A stretch of DNA of 64,000 nucleotides from DASRDU01 sp035560235 (GTDB lineage Bacteria; Acidobacteriota; Blastocatellia; RBC074), in NCBI GenBank assembly GCA_035560235.1, contig DATMAG010000012.1:1-64000 (forward strand), written 5' to 3'. Shown piece by piece: positions 9,231 through 17,376 of the stretch. The translations under genes were made by a program, and so were the position numbers. Under the pieces are notes generated by a model. It ran no database searches. It was not told where the DNA came from and worked only from the letters and a program-made list of their open reading frames with translations. Positions within the stretch are counted from its first letter, which is position 1, and each line of letters starts with the position of its first letter.

Positions 9231-10388
9231 TCACTTCCTGTCGTATGTGACCCGGTAGATGAAGCCCTTGCTGTCGTCTGAGATATAGAACGCACCATCG
9301 GCTCCGGTAATCAGCCCCGCAGGGCGACCGAGTACCTGTCCATCCTTCAGCCAGCCGGTGACAAAATCCTCGAGGCCGGTAATCCGGCCATCCTCCATCA
9401 CGACGCGCACCACTTTGTATCCGATCTTCTCGGCGCGGTTGTTCCCGCTCGAACCGTGCAGCGCGACGTACATCGCATTGCGATAAGGAGCAGGGAAGCG
9501 GCGGCCCTTGTAAAAAGCCAGGGCGATGGGCGAGATGTGAGCCGGAAGCGCAAAGGCCGGTGGAGTGGCCTGTTCAGACTTCATTGAGCCTTTGGCATCC
9601 TTCAGGTCAGGATTGGGCACGTTGTTGCCGATGAAATAAGGCCAGCCGTAATGTTTGCCTTCCTCGACGCGATTGATTTCATCGGGCGGCATCTCTTCAC
9701 CGAGCTTGTCCTGGCCCATGTCATCGGCCCACATCACGCCGTTTGTATCCCAGTCAAAGCCGATGGCGTTGCGGAAACCCTTTGCGAATGGCCGCCCGCC
9801 TGTGCCGTCAGCGTTGTACTGCATAATCGTGGTGCGACGTTCATCAGTCTCTTCGCAGGAATTACACGATGAGCCGATGGAGACATACATTTTGCCGTCG
9901 CGTCCGAAGGCAATCGTGCGCGTCCAGTGCGGTGTGGTGGAAACCGGCAGATCAACGACCTTCTCGGGTGAGCCTTCAACCCTGCCGTTGTTGTACTTCA
10001 CGCGCAGCACTGCCGGATTGGTGGCGATGTAAAGCCAGCCCTTGTAAAAGGCCACGCTGTGCGGGCGCGTCAGGCCGCTGACGGCAATCTCCATGCCGTC
10101 GGCGCGGCCATCCAGATCACGGTCGGGCAGCGCGACGACATCGCCTTTGCCCTGGCGCGCGACGAACAGCACGCCATCAGGACTGAAGGCCATCAGTCTT
10201 GCGCTCGTCACGTCAGCGGCGAAGACCGAGACTCTGAATCCATCCGGCACCTTCAATTCGGCAGGCTGCGGCGGAGCCTGCGCCGACTGAGTCTGCGCGA
10301 AACAGGGGATCATCAGACAAAGCAGTAACAGGACTGATCCGGCGCTGTGTCGGAAGCCGTCCACAAGGGCGTTTTTCACAGGTGTCAT
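9231..10388 (-). CDS. Secreted soluble-glucose/sorbosone dehydrogenase-like beta-propeller protein
   Basis: A 385-residue protein with an N-terminal signal segment (about residues 15-32, GSVLLLLCLMIPCFA). It has the six-bladed fold signatures of PQQ-dependent sugar dehydrogenases: RPHSVAFYKGWLYIATNP, GKMYVSIGSSCNSC, KGFRNAIGFDWD, ADDMGQDKLGEEMPPDEIN and HYGWPYFIGN. The predicted role is oxidation of a sugar or other alcohol in the periplasm, with or without PQQ. It is the last gene of the qhp run, 105 nt after qhpE, in the position where qhpG is often found in known clusters. Whether it belongs functionally to the amine dehydrogenase is unknown. Confidence 0.8.
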   Translation of the reverse strand: MTPVKNALVDGFRHSAGSVLLLLCLMIPCFAQTQSAQAPPQPAELKVPDGFRVSVFAADVTSARLMAFSPDGVLFVARQGKGDVVALPDRDLDGRADGMEIAVSGLTRPHSVAFYKGWLYIATNPAVLRVKYNNGRVEGSPEKVVDLPVSTTPHWTRTIAFGRDGKMYVSIGSSCNSCEETDERRTTIMQYNADGTGGRPFAKGFRNAIGFDWDTNGVMWADDMGQDKLGEEMPPDEINRVEEGKHYGWPYFIGNNVPNPDLKDAKGSMKSEQATPPAFALPAHISPIALAFYKGRRFPAPYRNAMYVALHGSSGNNRAEKIGYKVVRVVMEDGRITGLEDFVTGWLKDGQVLGRPAGLITGADGAFYISDDSKGFIYRVTYDRK

Positions 10389-10493
10389 TCTCCTTCCGGG
10401 TTATCAGGACTGATGCAGGATGAACTGCGCGAGAGCGTGAGCGTAGCAGCGAAGCTGTGATGATTCAACCCTGCGGCTGCATCCGCTCTCTGA

Positions 10494-11213
10494 TCAGGAA
10501 GCCGCACCGGCAGTCAGGATTGAGAGCAGTTGAGCGAGTTCAGGCTTCTGACACTGCTGCCGGGCAAGAGCCGCAAAGCCTGTCAGGTGCGCGACGGCGA
10601 AGCTGATGCCGTTCAGATTTCGTTCCGGCGGAATGCCGGGAACAGGCCGCGCATAGCCTGACGCCAGAAAGGTAGTCTGTCCATCGTTCATCACACAGCG
10701 ATATGAATGGCGAGGGAAATCCCAGTCAATTCCGACTCCGATCACGCCGGGCAGGCAGCCGGGCAGCGAGGGCAGCCCGCCGATTTCCCGCGCTGCAATG
10801 ATGACGCTGCCACGCGCAGCCGCAGCGGCGACGACCTGCCCGAATCTTTCACGATGCTTCTGATTGAGCGTTCCCAGGCTGAGATTGATGAGATGAATAT
10901 CGTGGTCAATGGCCCATTCAATCGCGCGAATGATGACCTCGATGCTCGTCGTCAGCGTCTGATCGAAGACTTTGATCGCATAGAGCAGCGCTTCAGGAGC
11001 CTTTTCACGAATCGCTCCGGCGACGGCTGTGCCGTGCCCGCTGTAATCCAGATAATCTGCCTCTTCACCGCTCGCCGTAATTCCCACGCCGCCCGCAACA
11101 CCGGCGACGTGCGGATGAGCCGGATTGACGCCGCTGTCAATCATCGCCACGCGCACGCCACGCCCGGTCAGTCCGGCAAAGGATTCAGGCAGTTGTGGAG
11201 GTGACTGATTCAT
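10494..11213 (-). CDS. qhpE: QhpE-like cytoplasmic subtilisin, leader protease for QhpC
   Basis: A 239-residue subtilase without signal peptide or propeptide. The catalytic triad is visible as D26 (VAMIDSGVN), H60 (YSGHGTAVAG) and S204 (LNGISFAVAHL). In known qhp clusters the family member QhpE removes the leader peptide from the crosslinked QhpC subunit in the cytoplasm before export. Its start codon overlaps the stop of the ABC exporter by 4 nt (11210-11213), so the two are translationally coupled, in the same F-E order as in Paracoccus. The small size and missing prodomain fit QhpE better than a secreted subtilisin. Confidence 0.85.
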   Translation of the reverse strand: MNQSPPQLPESFAGLTGRGVRVAMIDSGVNPAHPHVAGVAGGVGITASGEEADYLDYSGHGTAVAGAIREKAPEALLYAIKVFDQTLTTSIEVIIRAIEWAIDHDIHLINLSLGTLNQKHRERFGQVVAAAAARGSVIIAAREIGGLPSLPGCLPGVIGVGIDWDFPRHSYRCVMNDGQTTFLASGYARPVPGIPPERNLNGISFAVAHLTGFAALARQQCQKPELAQLLSILTAGAAS

Positions 11214-12961
11214 CGTCGCATATCGCTCGCTGATGATTCATTGAAGAGCGCCGGGAGCGCGCCGCCGCCCGCGAGCAGTTCATCCGGCGCGCCGGCATCA
11301 ACGATGCGCCCGCCCTCAAGCACCAGCACCTGATCAGCCGCGACAGCGAGCGACAGGCGGTGCGTGATCAGCACGACCGTGAGCCGGTGAAAGTGCGCCG
11401 AGAGCGCCGTCAGGAAATTCTGCTCAGTCGCCGGATCGAGCGCCGCCGTCGGTTCATCAAGCACCAGCACCGCCGGACGCCTGAGCAGCGCGCGCGCCAG
11501 CGCCAGACGCTGTCTTTCTCCGGCTGATAAGGCAAGACCGCGCTCGCCCACCTGCGTGTCGTAACCATCAGGCAGACGGCTGATGAATGATTCAAGCGCG
11601 GCGGCGCGGGCCGCTTCAGCAATTTCATCCCGCGTGGCGTCAGGCCGACCGTAGGCGATGTTTTCAGCAATCGTGACATTGAAGATGATCGGCATCTGAT
11701 CAACCAGCACGATGTGACGCCGCACAGCATCAAGTGTCAGTTCACGCAGGTCATAATCATCAAGCCTGATTGCGCCTGATTGCGGATCAAAGAGCCGCAC
11801 CATCAGATCAGCAATGGTTGATTTGCCGACTCCGCTTGAACCGGTAATCGCGCAGACGCTGCCCGCAGGAATCGTGAAACTGACTTCGCTGAGAACTTCG
11901 GTTTCGCGGTCGTGCTGAAACGTGACGCGCTCAAAGGTGATTTCACCACGCGCGGTTTCAAGTCTGATCGCATTCGCCTGTTCGCTGACTTCGGGTTTTG
12001 TGTCGAGCAGTTCAAAGACGCGACCAAGCGAAACACGCGCTGTGGCCAGATTCGCATAGAGTCCCATCAGGCTTTGCACCGGCGCGAGCAGCCGCAGGTG
12101 ATAAGCCATAAATGCCACGAGCGCGCCGATGCTCATCTGCCCGCTGATGACCATTCTGCCGCCAAGCAGAAAAACCAGCGCCGTTGAAATGGTCAGAATC
12201 GCGCCCGGCATCGCGCCCGCCAGGTAAGAGGTAAGTTGCATTGCGAGCAGCGCGTCAATGAAGCTGCGATTGCGCTGACGAAACCGCGCGATTTCTGTTG
12301 CTTCGGCCCGCGAGGTAATGACCAGCCGCATCCCGATCAGCGTTTCAATCAGAAAGCTGCCAATGTCGGCGCTGCGTTCGCGCACGGTTCTGACCTGCCC
12401 GGTCAGTCGCCGCTGATAATGCCTGAGCAGCGCAATGCTCATCGGCACGAGCGCAATGCTCAATAAAAACAGGCGCCAGTTGAGCCAGAGCATAATCACC
12501 ACGCTGCCAATGAGAAATACTGCGTTCGCCAGCAGCGCGAGCAGCGTGTCAGCCGCGACGCGCTGCACTTCGGCAATGTCGTTGTTGATGCGCGAAACGA
12601 TTTCGCCGAGCTTCGTCCTCGCATAAAAACGCGGCGAGAGCCGTTGCAGATGCCGGTAAAGCGCGAGCCGCATATCGAACAGCACATCCGCCGACACCGC
12701 GACGTAACGATAACTCGACAGAATGTTGAGCGCGAAACTGAAGACTGAAACTATGACCATCAGCCCCGCGACAATGAACAGCGCGCGCTGACTGCGCCGC
12801 ACGAGCGCTTCATCAATCAGCAGTTTGGCAATGTAAGGCTGAACGAGTCCGAGCAGAGTTGAGATGAGGCTGATGAATAAAATAACGGTCAGCCTGCGCC
12901 AGTACGGCAGGATGTATGCAAAGGCGCGGCGGTATTCGCTGAACTCCGGAGGCTCTTTCAC
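11210..12961 (-). CDS. qhpF: QhpF-like ABC exporter (fused permease-ATPase)
   Basis: A 583-residue half-transporter. Residues 15-310 hold six membrane helices. The ATPase half has Walker A GSSGVGKST, signature LSAGERQRLALARALL and Walker B VLVLDEPTAALD, then the H-loop THRLSLA. In qhp clusters QhpF is the exporter proposed to move the modified gamma subunit to the periplasm. The start codon is a GTG at 12959-12961 with no strong Shine-Dalgarno. It lies 78 nt after the U32 (UbiU-like) gene and overlaps qhpE. Peptide-exporter-type ABC proteins look alike, so the assignment rests on context. Confidence 0.85.
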   Translation of the reverse strand: MKEPPEFSEYRRAFAYILPYWRRLTVILFISLISTLLGLVQPYIAKLLIDEALVRRSQRALFIVAGLMVIVSVFSFALNILSSYRYVAVSADVLFDMRLALYRHLQRLSPRFYARTKLGEIVSRINNDIAEVQRVAADTLLALLANAVFLIGSVVIMLWLNWRLFLLSIALVPMSIALLRHYQRRLTGQVRTVRERSADIGSFLIETLIGMRLVITSRAEATEIARFRQRNRSFIDALLAMQLTSYLAGAMPGAILTISTALVFLLGGRMVISGQMSIGALVAFMAYHLRLLAPVQSLMGLYANLATARVSLGRVFELLDTKPEVSEQANAIRLETARGEITFERVTFQHDRETEVLSEVSFTIPAGSVCAITGSSGVGKSTIADLMVRLFDPQSGAIRLDDYDLRELTLDAVRRHIVLVDQMPIIFNVTIAENIAYGRPDATRDEIAEAARAAALESFISRLPDGYDTQVGERGLALSAGERQRLALARALLRRPAVLVLDEPTAALDPATEQNFLTALSAHFHRLTVVLITHRLSLAVAADQVLVLEGGRIVDAGAPDELLAGGGALPALFNESSASDMRR

Positions 12962-13039
12962 GATTGAGGATAATCCACAAAGTCACACGAAGAAGCGCGA
13001 AGCAGCGGCTGTGCGATTTGCCCGGATCACACAACAAAG

Positions 13040-14056
13040 TCATATCTGGGATTCGACTTTGTAATAGCACATAAAGCCCGACGCACAGTGTTCGGGCGCT
13101 TCGCGCAACTGCTTTGCGCGTTCGATGACGTGCAGCTTTGGCACGCCTGAGCGCGTGCGGTCAACGATGTCGCGCACCATCTTCACGCTCGCCATTTTTT
13201 TGAAGGGTGAAGCTTCGCGCCCGACGATCTTGAGCGAAGCGACGCCGATGCGCGCGAAATCGGGAATCGCGCACAATCCGCACGGGCCGTAAGGCAGGCC
13301 CTTCGGCGTTACGCTGCAGCCGTTGCCGTTTACGTACCAGACCCATTCGCGGTAATCGGTCAGGTTGCGCCGCAGCCAGTTGTGACGGCGATTTGAAAAG
13401 GCTCTGCCCGTCCATTCAAATCGCGTCTCCATCTCTGACAAACTCGTGCAGAAGGCTCCGACCGTGTGGTGATGCGTCGTCGAACAGAAGCCTTCTTCAA
13501 ACGCGCAGCCGTCGTTGAGCATAAAGACTTCGATTTCGACCTGATCGCGCACTTCATTCACGATGGTTTCAATTTCGGCAATCGTCAGGCTGCGCGGCAG
13601 GATGATGCGCGAAGGCCCGAAGTTGAGCAGAAAGCGGATCGCTTCAGTGTTGAGCGTCGCCGCGACCGAACTGACGTGCAACTGCGCCGCGAGTTTTTCA
13701 CTGCTCAGCCGCAGCAGCAGATTGAGGTCAGTCACAATCAGCGCATCCACGCCGATTTCATCAGAAAGTTTGTGCGCCAGTTCAAGCACGAGCGGCATCT
13801 GATCGGCAGTATAAAAAGGCGAATTGAGCGTGATGAAAACCGGCAGCTTCAGTTTGTGCGCGTCATCGGTCAGGCGTTTCAGGTCATCGTAAGTTTCCAG
13901 GCTGCCGCCTTTCGGGCTGCGACGATTGAGCCAGATCGCGCCCGTGTACTTTTCCATCCACTCACGCGGGACGATGCCGCAGTAAAGCTCTTCAGCGCCG
14001 CTCGCGGCGAGCATTTCCAGTTCATCGTGCGCTGAGATCGGAGCCAGAACCTTCAT
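13040..14056 (-). CDS. U32-family protein, UbiU-like Fe-S hydroxylase candidate
   Basis: A 338-residue protein of the U32 family, labelled peptidase by tradition. It starts with MKVLAPISAHDELEMLAASG and ELYCG, the U32 beginning, and carries SLKIVGREASPFKK, the usual C-terminal motif. Cysteines cluster as C184-x6-C191, C203, C247, C259 and C262. The C-x6-C pair matches the spacing of the first two 4Fe-4S ligands of E. coli UbiU. Two more cysteines are at 324 and 330. UbiU and relatives (RlhA, TrhP) hydroxylate substrates without O2. Placed between qhpB and qhpF with a UbiV-like partner, it may hydroxylate the tryptophan of QhpC (inference). The start is an ATG at 14054-14056. Confidence 0.8.
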   Translation of the reverse strand: MKVLAPISAHDELEMLAASGAEELYCGIVPREWMEKYTGAIWLNRRSPKGGSLETYDDLKRLTDDAHKLKLPVFITLNSPFYTADQMPLVLELAHKLSDEIGVDALIVTDLNLLLRLSSEKLAAQLHVSSVAATLNTEAIRFLLNFGPSRIILPRSLTIAEIETIVNEVRDQVEIEVFMLNDGCAFEEGFCSTTHHHTVGAFCTSLSEMETRFEWTGRAFSNRRHNWLRRNLTDYREWVWYVNGNGCSVTPKGLPYGPCGLCAIPDFARIGVASLKIVGREASPFKKMASVKMVRDIVDRTRSGVPKLHVIERAKQLREAPEHCASGFMCYYKVESQI

Positions 14057-14076
14057 GACATTTCCGCCCGGAATGA

Positions 14077-14700
14077 TCAGTCAATAATTCCCGCCAGACT
14101 GAGCGTCAGGCCCTTGAGCAGAGGTTCACCGGAAAGAGTCTGTGGATGATTGAGCACCTTCACGCGCGTGCGCGGGCGATGGATGTAAACTTTCTTTTCG
14201 ATGGGATCAATCAGCCAGCCGAGTTGCGTGCCGTTTTCAATGTACTCTTCCATCTTTGCTTTCAGCATCTCCAGCCTGTCCGTTTCCGAGCGCAGTTCCA
14301 CGACGAAATCCGGACAGATCGGGGCGAATTTTTTGCGCTTTCCGGCCGGGATGGCTTCCCATCGCTCGCGGCGAATCCACGAAAGATCAGGCGAGCGTTT
14401 CGCTCCATTCGGCAACTTGAAACCAGCAGACGAATCGAACCCGACGCCTGTGCCATCAGCTTCATCCCAGGCCATAAATCTGCCGATCAATTTGTAGTTC
14501 CGATGACCGCCTTCACTGCCGACCGGCGGCATTATGAGCATCTCGCCATCCTTCGTCATCTCAATTCGCAGTTCGCGGTTGCGGACGCAGAACTCGAAAA
14601 ACTCGTCATCTGTCATCCGCTGCTTCAGCGGCCCAAGCCGGATGACCGGCGAATCGAGTTCCAGCGGTTCAGGTATGGTCTTCAGTAAAGCTGCGTTCAT
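14077..14700 (-). CDS. Uma2-family (DUF820) PD-(D/E)XK nuclease-fold protein
   Basis: A 207-residue Uma2 protein. It has the family start region MTDDEFFEFCVRNRELRIE, then the core CPDFVVELRSETDRLEMLKAK and MEEYIENGTQLGWLIDP, where D, E and K of a restriction-endonuclease-like fold can be seen. Function of this large family is unknown. It lies between the two U32 genes, 20 nt upstream of the UbiU-like one and 42 nt downstream of the UbiV-like one. Two more Uma2 genes occur in this window (41636-42298 and 52865-53539), also inside operons, which suggests a mobile passenger and not a CTQ-biogenesis factor. Confidence 0.85.
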   Translation of the reverse strand: MNAALLKTIPEPLELDSPVIRLGPLKQRMTDDEFFEFCVRNRELRIEMTKDGEMLIMPPVGSEGGHRNYKLIGRFMAWDEADGTGVGFDSSAGFKLPNGAKRSPDLSWIRRERWEAIPAGKRKKFAPICPDFVVELRSETDRLEMLKAKMEEYIENGTQLGWLIDPIEKKVYIHRPRTRVKVLNHPQTLSGEPLLKGLTLSLAGIID

Positions 14701-14742
14701 GACTTTTCCCTTGTACAGTCGTTCAGGGCGAGAAGTGTTTTG

Positions 14743-15675
14743 TCAGGCTGTCATCATGGGGAGGCGTGGCTGCAAGGTCAAGCGCGTAATCGGGCCGGTT
14801 GTCGCCCGCTCGAACAGCGTGCGCAGCATCGTTTCGCTGTGAGCATAAAAATAGGTATTGCCCTTCAGATAAAACTTCTGATCGCGGTTGGCGAAGGGCG
14901 AATTGGAATAGGTGTATTCGAGCAGGTGCGTCTGGCATTCGTGACGGCAGGGCGCGCCGGGCTGGAATTTATCGGGCTTGCGGTAATGCAACCCGGCAGC
15001 CATGCAGATGCGACTCGTGCTGATGAACCCGAAGGGCAGAGACACGGCGACGCTGATTCCATTCTCAGCAAAGCTCAGATCATTGCCCTGCGGCAGATTG
15101 TCCATCTCAATCATTTTTACGCCCAGGCGCAAAAGAAAGCTGGTGTAACTGTCGCAATCGAGATTCGAGCGTTGCAGCACTGATAACGTAGTCGGTGGCG
15201 CAGGCACAGTTGCATACATCGTTGTCACGCGCGGGTCGCGCAGCGATTTGTTGAGCAGTCGCCCCTGCACCGGAATGAGCGAGGGATATTCGCGCCGCAG
15301 CAGATTCAGCACGCCCCAGTCGTTGAAGACAACTTCGCTGCCGTCGTGTTTCGAGAGCAGTTCAAGGAGCGGCCACAACTCTGCAATACCTGCATTGCTC
15401 ACGTAAGGCGTCAGAAATGTGAAGCGCAGATTGCGAGACTGTGCGGCGCTGATTGCAGCCTCAAGCGCGGCGGGCGATGGGAGCAGATGTTCGCAGAATT
15501 CATTGCCGAAAGCGCAGCCGGTGAAATTCGCTTCGCCAAAGTATTCTCTGACGAGGCGCGCCGTCAGTGTGATGTGAGGCTGAATGATGGCGCTGCTTTC
15601 AAATGCGGCAATGCGTTCAAGGCTCAGTTCGCCTTTCAGGTCATCCGCGCCTTTGATGTGCAGGAGCCATTCCAT
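14743..15675 (-). CDS. U32-family protein, UbiV-like Fe-S hydroxylase partner candidate
   Basis: A 310-residue divergent U32 protein. It lacks the full peptidase signature. It has an N-terminal GCAFGNEFCEHLLPSP (C54, C61) and a later ICMAAGLHYRKP with APCRHECQTH, giving C224-x18-C243-x3-C247. E. coli UbiV binds its 4Fe-4S cluster with one early cysteine (C39) and a late C-x12-C-x3-C group, so C61, C224, C243 and C247 fit this layout. VFNDWGVLNLL and PVQGRLLNKSL match the U32 barrel. I infer a heterodimer with the protein at 13040-14056. The start ATG (15673-15675) directly abuts a GGTCAGT repeat block and has no visible Shine-Dalgarno. Confidence 0.75.
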   Translation of the reverse strand: MEWLLHIKGADDLKGELSLERIAAFESSAIIQPHITLTARLVREYFGEANFTGCAFGNEFCEHLLPSPAALEAAISAAQSRNLRFTFLTPYVSNAGIAELWPLLELLSKHDGSEVVFNDWGVLNLLRREYPSLIPVQGRLLNKSLRDPRVTTMYATVPAPPTTLSVLQRSNLDCDSYTSFLLRLGVKMIEMDNLPQGNDLSFAENGISVAVSLPFGFISTSRICMAAGLHYRKPDKFQPGAPCRHECQTHLLEYTYSNSPFANRDQKFYLKGNTYFYAHSETMLRTLFERATTGPITRLTLQPRLPMMTA

Positions 15676-15676
15676 A

Positions 15677-15782
15677 GGTCAGTGGTCAGTGGTCAGTGGT
15701 TAGTGGTCAGTGGCCTGGTCATCGCAGATGAACCGAAAATCTTTCAGACAACTGACCACTAACCACTGACTACTGACCACTG
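15677..15782. repeat. Inverted repeat of GGTCAGT heptamers between qhpB and the UbiV-like gene
   Basis: Arm one is a run of the 7-nt unit GGTCAGT (15677-15713). The core 15680-15711 pairs with 15751-15782 with one mismatch over 32 nt and a 39-nt loop. It fills almost the whole gap between the qhpB stop (15785) and the next start codon (15675). It could attenuate transcription or stabilise mRNA inside the operon. The same unit is read into a protein at 58157-58186, and a degenerate copy is at 63426-63450. Confidence 0.9.
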
Positions 15783-15784
15783 CC

Positions 15785-16891
15785 TCAGGGTTTGACGACC
15801 AGCAGGTTCGTGGTCTGATCGCCGTCGAAGGTAATCACGCGCAGCAGCTTGAAGGTCTGCGCGTCGTAACATTCAATCGTCGGCCCGGCGACGTGGATGT
15901 AAAGCTGTTTGCCGTCGCCTGACAGATTGAACGCAAAGCGCGTGCGGCTGTCGAATTCATGCTTTCTGACGAGTTTGTGACCAGGAATGTCGAAGACCCA
16001 GAACTCAGTTCGTCGCGTTGCGCCGCTGCCGTTGAAAGCGACGGTGTATCCGGTTTTGCGATCCGGCGAAAGTTGCAGCCCGGTCATTCCGGTTGTCGCC
16101 GGGCCAACCGGCGTGAAATCGAGCCTGCGCGTGTTCAGATCGAGCCGCGCAATCCCGAAGATGCGGCGGCGCACGACCGGATCAGTGGCATTGAAGACCG
16201 AAGTCACGATGCCCGGCTCTTCATTCGGATCATCGCCGCTGCCCATCCGAATCGGCAGCGAGCCGGGATCCTGCGGCTTCGACAGTTCGATCTTGTCCAC
16301 CTGTTTGAAATCCTTCAGATCAAAGATCAGCACGTCCTCCTTGAAGACATACAGCAGCTTGCCGTCGGGCGAAACGCGATACCCGGCCATAAAACCGAAG
16401 GGCGAATCGTGTTCCTTCGGAAAGTCGAAGGTCTTTACGATCTTTTTCTGCGCCAGATCAATGACGGCGAATTTCGGCTTTTCGATTTCAAAGCGGTCAA
16501 TCTTCTTCACCGCGACATTGATTGTGCCATACAGCAACTGATCGGTCGGATCGGGCGCAAAGCCGCGCATCCGCACAATGCGCTCGCCTTCGTTGAGGGT
16601 GAATGAACTGATGACCTTGCGCGTTGCCAGATCAATCACTTCAATGCCGTTGTTCCAGGTCGTCGCGTAAATCTTCTTCCTGTCCCAGGACAGGGTCAGC
16701 GACTGCGGCGTGCCGGTGTTGAGCTGGATCCGGTCAACAATCTTTCCCTGCGCTTCGTCAATCACCAGCACCGTGCGCTGCCAGACGCCGACATAAAGCA
16801 TCGCCCCGGCTGACGCCTTTGGCGCAGGAGCCTGGGCAGAAACAGTGACAGTGAGGAAAGCAGCAGCAATGAAGTAAAGGATGACTCGCAT
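15785..16891 (-). CDS. qhpB: Quinohemoprotein amine dehydrogenase beta subunit (QhpB)
   Basis: A 368-residue exported YVTN-type seven-bladed beta-propeller. The chosen ATG at 16889-16891 has a GGGGAGG ribosome binding site 5-10 nt upstream and opens a clean signal peptide (MRVILYFIAAAFLTVTVSAQA). A longer frame to 16954 exists but begins with an implausible run. Blade motifs include MLYVGVWQRTVLVIDEAQGK, LTLSWDRKKIYATTWNNG and YRVSPDGKLLYVF. In QHNDH the beta subunit sits with the diheme alpha and CTQ gamma subunits and shapes the active site. The gene follows qhpC by about 140 nt containing an inverted repeat. Propellers are common, but the context makes this call firm. Confidence 0.9.
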   Translation of the reverse strand: MRVILYFIAAAFLTVTVSAQAPAPKASAGAMLYVGVWQRTVLVIDEAQGKIVDRIQLNTGTPQSLTLSWDRKKIYATTWNNGIEVIDLATRKVISSFTLNEGERIVRMRGFAPDPTDQLLYGTINVAVKKIDRFEIEKPKFAVIDLAQKKIVKTFDFPKEHDSPFGFMAGYRVSPDGKLLYVFKEDVLIFDLKDFKQVDKIELSKPQDPGSLPIRMGSGDDPNEEPGIVTSVFNATDPVVRRRIFGIARLDLNTRRLDFTPVGPATTGMTGLQLSPDRKTGYTVAFNGSGATRRTEFWVFDIPGHKLVRKHEFDSRTRFAFNLSGDGKQLYIHVAGPTIECYDAQTFKLLRVITFDGDQTTNLLVVKP

Positions 16892-16916
16892 ATAAAACCT
16901 CCCCGGATTGTCAGTC

Positions 16917-17028
16917 AAAGAGAGATGACGGAACAGACGGAAATAACGAAACATACGGAAGAAGAACTGAACCAGCTCTGTCAGTTTCTGTTTGTTCCGT
17001 TATTTCCGTTTGTTCCGTCATCTCTCTT
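16917..17028. repeat. Inverted repeat of ACGGAACA-type units between qhpC and qhpB
   Basis: Arm one (16917-16953, AAAGAGAGATGACGGAACAG onward) pairs with arm two (about 16989-17028, ending CATCTCTCTT) with about three mismatches over 37 nt. Arm units are variants of GGAACAAAC and GGAAATAAC. The same family occurs at 47924-48004 and 56067-56154. Inside the qhp operon it may partially terminate or protect the qhpC message, giving different amounts of the subunits. Confidence 0.9.
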
Positions 17029-17034
17029 CTTCAC

Positions 17035-17376
17035 TCACGGAAACACCAGATCAATGTTGCGCCAGTCTTTGGTGGCCGTCGCGCATTTGCTCGTCCAGTC
17101 GGGATAGTTGTTGAGATGATCGGGAACCTGAGCCGGCCAGAAGCAACTGATGTAACAGTCGTACAGATCACGTTCGACCGGCTGACACAAACCGGCAGTG
17201 CCGCCGGTTGAATCAACCTCCCAGCCCGGCGAAAACACCAGCGAACAGCCCATCGGATAATGCGGGCGCTGCTGCGGCGGGCCGCCCTGTTGCAGCGCGA
17301 CGATGTCGCCTTCAACTGCTGCAACGTAATCTTCAACGCGCTGCGCCTTGCGATTGATCGCTCTGAGGTGCTTCAT
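17035..17376 (-). CDS. qhpC: Quinohemoprotein amine dehydrogenase gamma subunit precursor (CTQ-bearing QhpC)
   Basis: A 113-residue precursor of the small catalytic subunit. Aligned by hand with the P. putida/P. denitrificans gamma subunit, every crosslinking residue is present at a constant offset of 37: Cys44-Glu53, Cys64-Asp70 and Cys78-Asp86 for the three Cys-to-carboxylate thioether bridges, and Cys74 with Trp80 (DCYISCFWPAQVPD) for the cysteine tryptophylquinone. Asp70 would also be the catalytic base. The first 37 residues would be the leader bound by QhpD and removed by QhpE; it has no Sec signal. The start overlaps the qhpD stop by 4 nt. A fifth-position cysteine at 98 is unpaired in this scheme. 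Confidence 0.95.
   Translation of the reverse strand: MKHLRAINRKAQRVEDYVAAVEGDIVALQQGGPPQQRPHYPMGCSLVFSPGWEVDSTGGTAGLCQPVERDLYDCYISCFWPAQVPDHLNNYPDWTSKCATATKDWRNIDLVFP

Noticed and set aside
12959..13039. Single CACGAAG-type arm after the UbiU-like gene as an inverted repeat
   Set aside because: A matching partner arm is not evident, so it is not listed as a repeat feature.
13040..14056. Annotating the U32 proteins as true peptidases
   Set aside because: U32 family members with cysteine clusters of this type are Fe-S hydroxylases (UbiU, UbiV, RlhA, TrhP); no peptidase catalytic residues can be shown.
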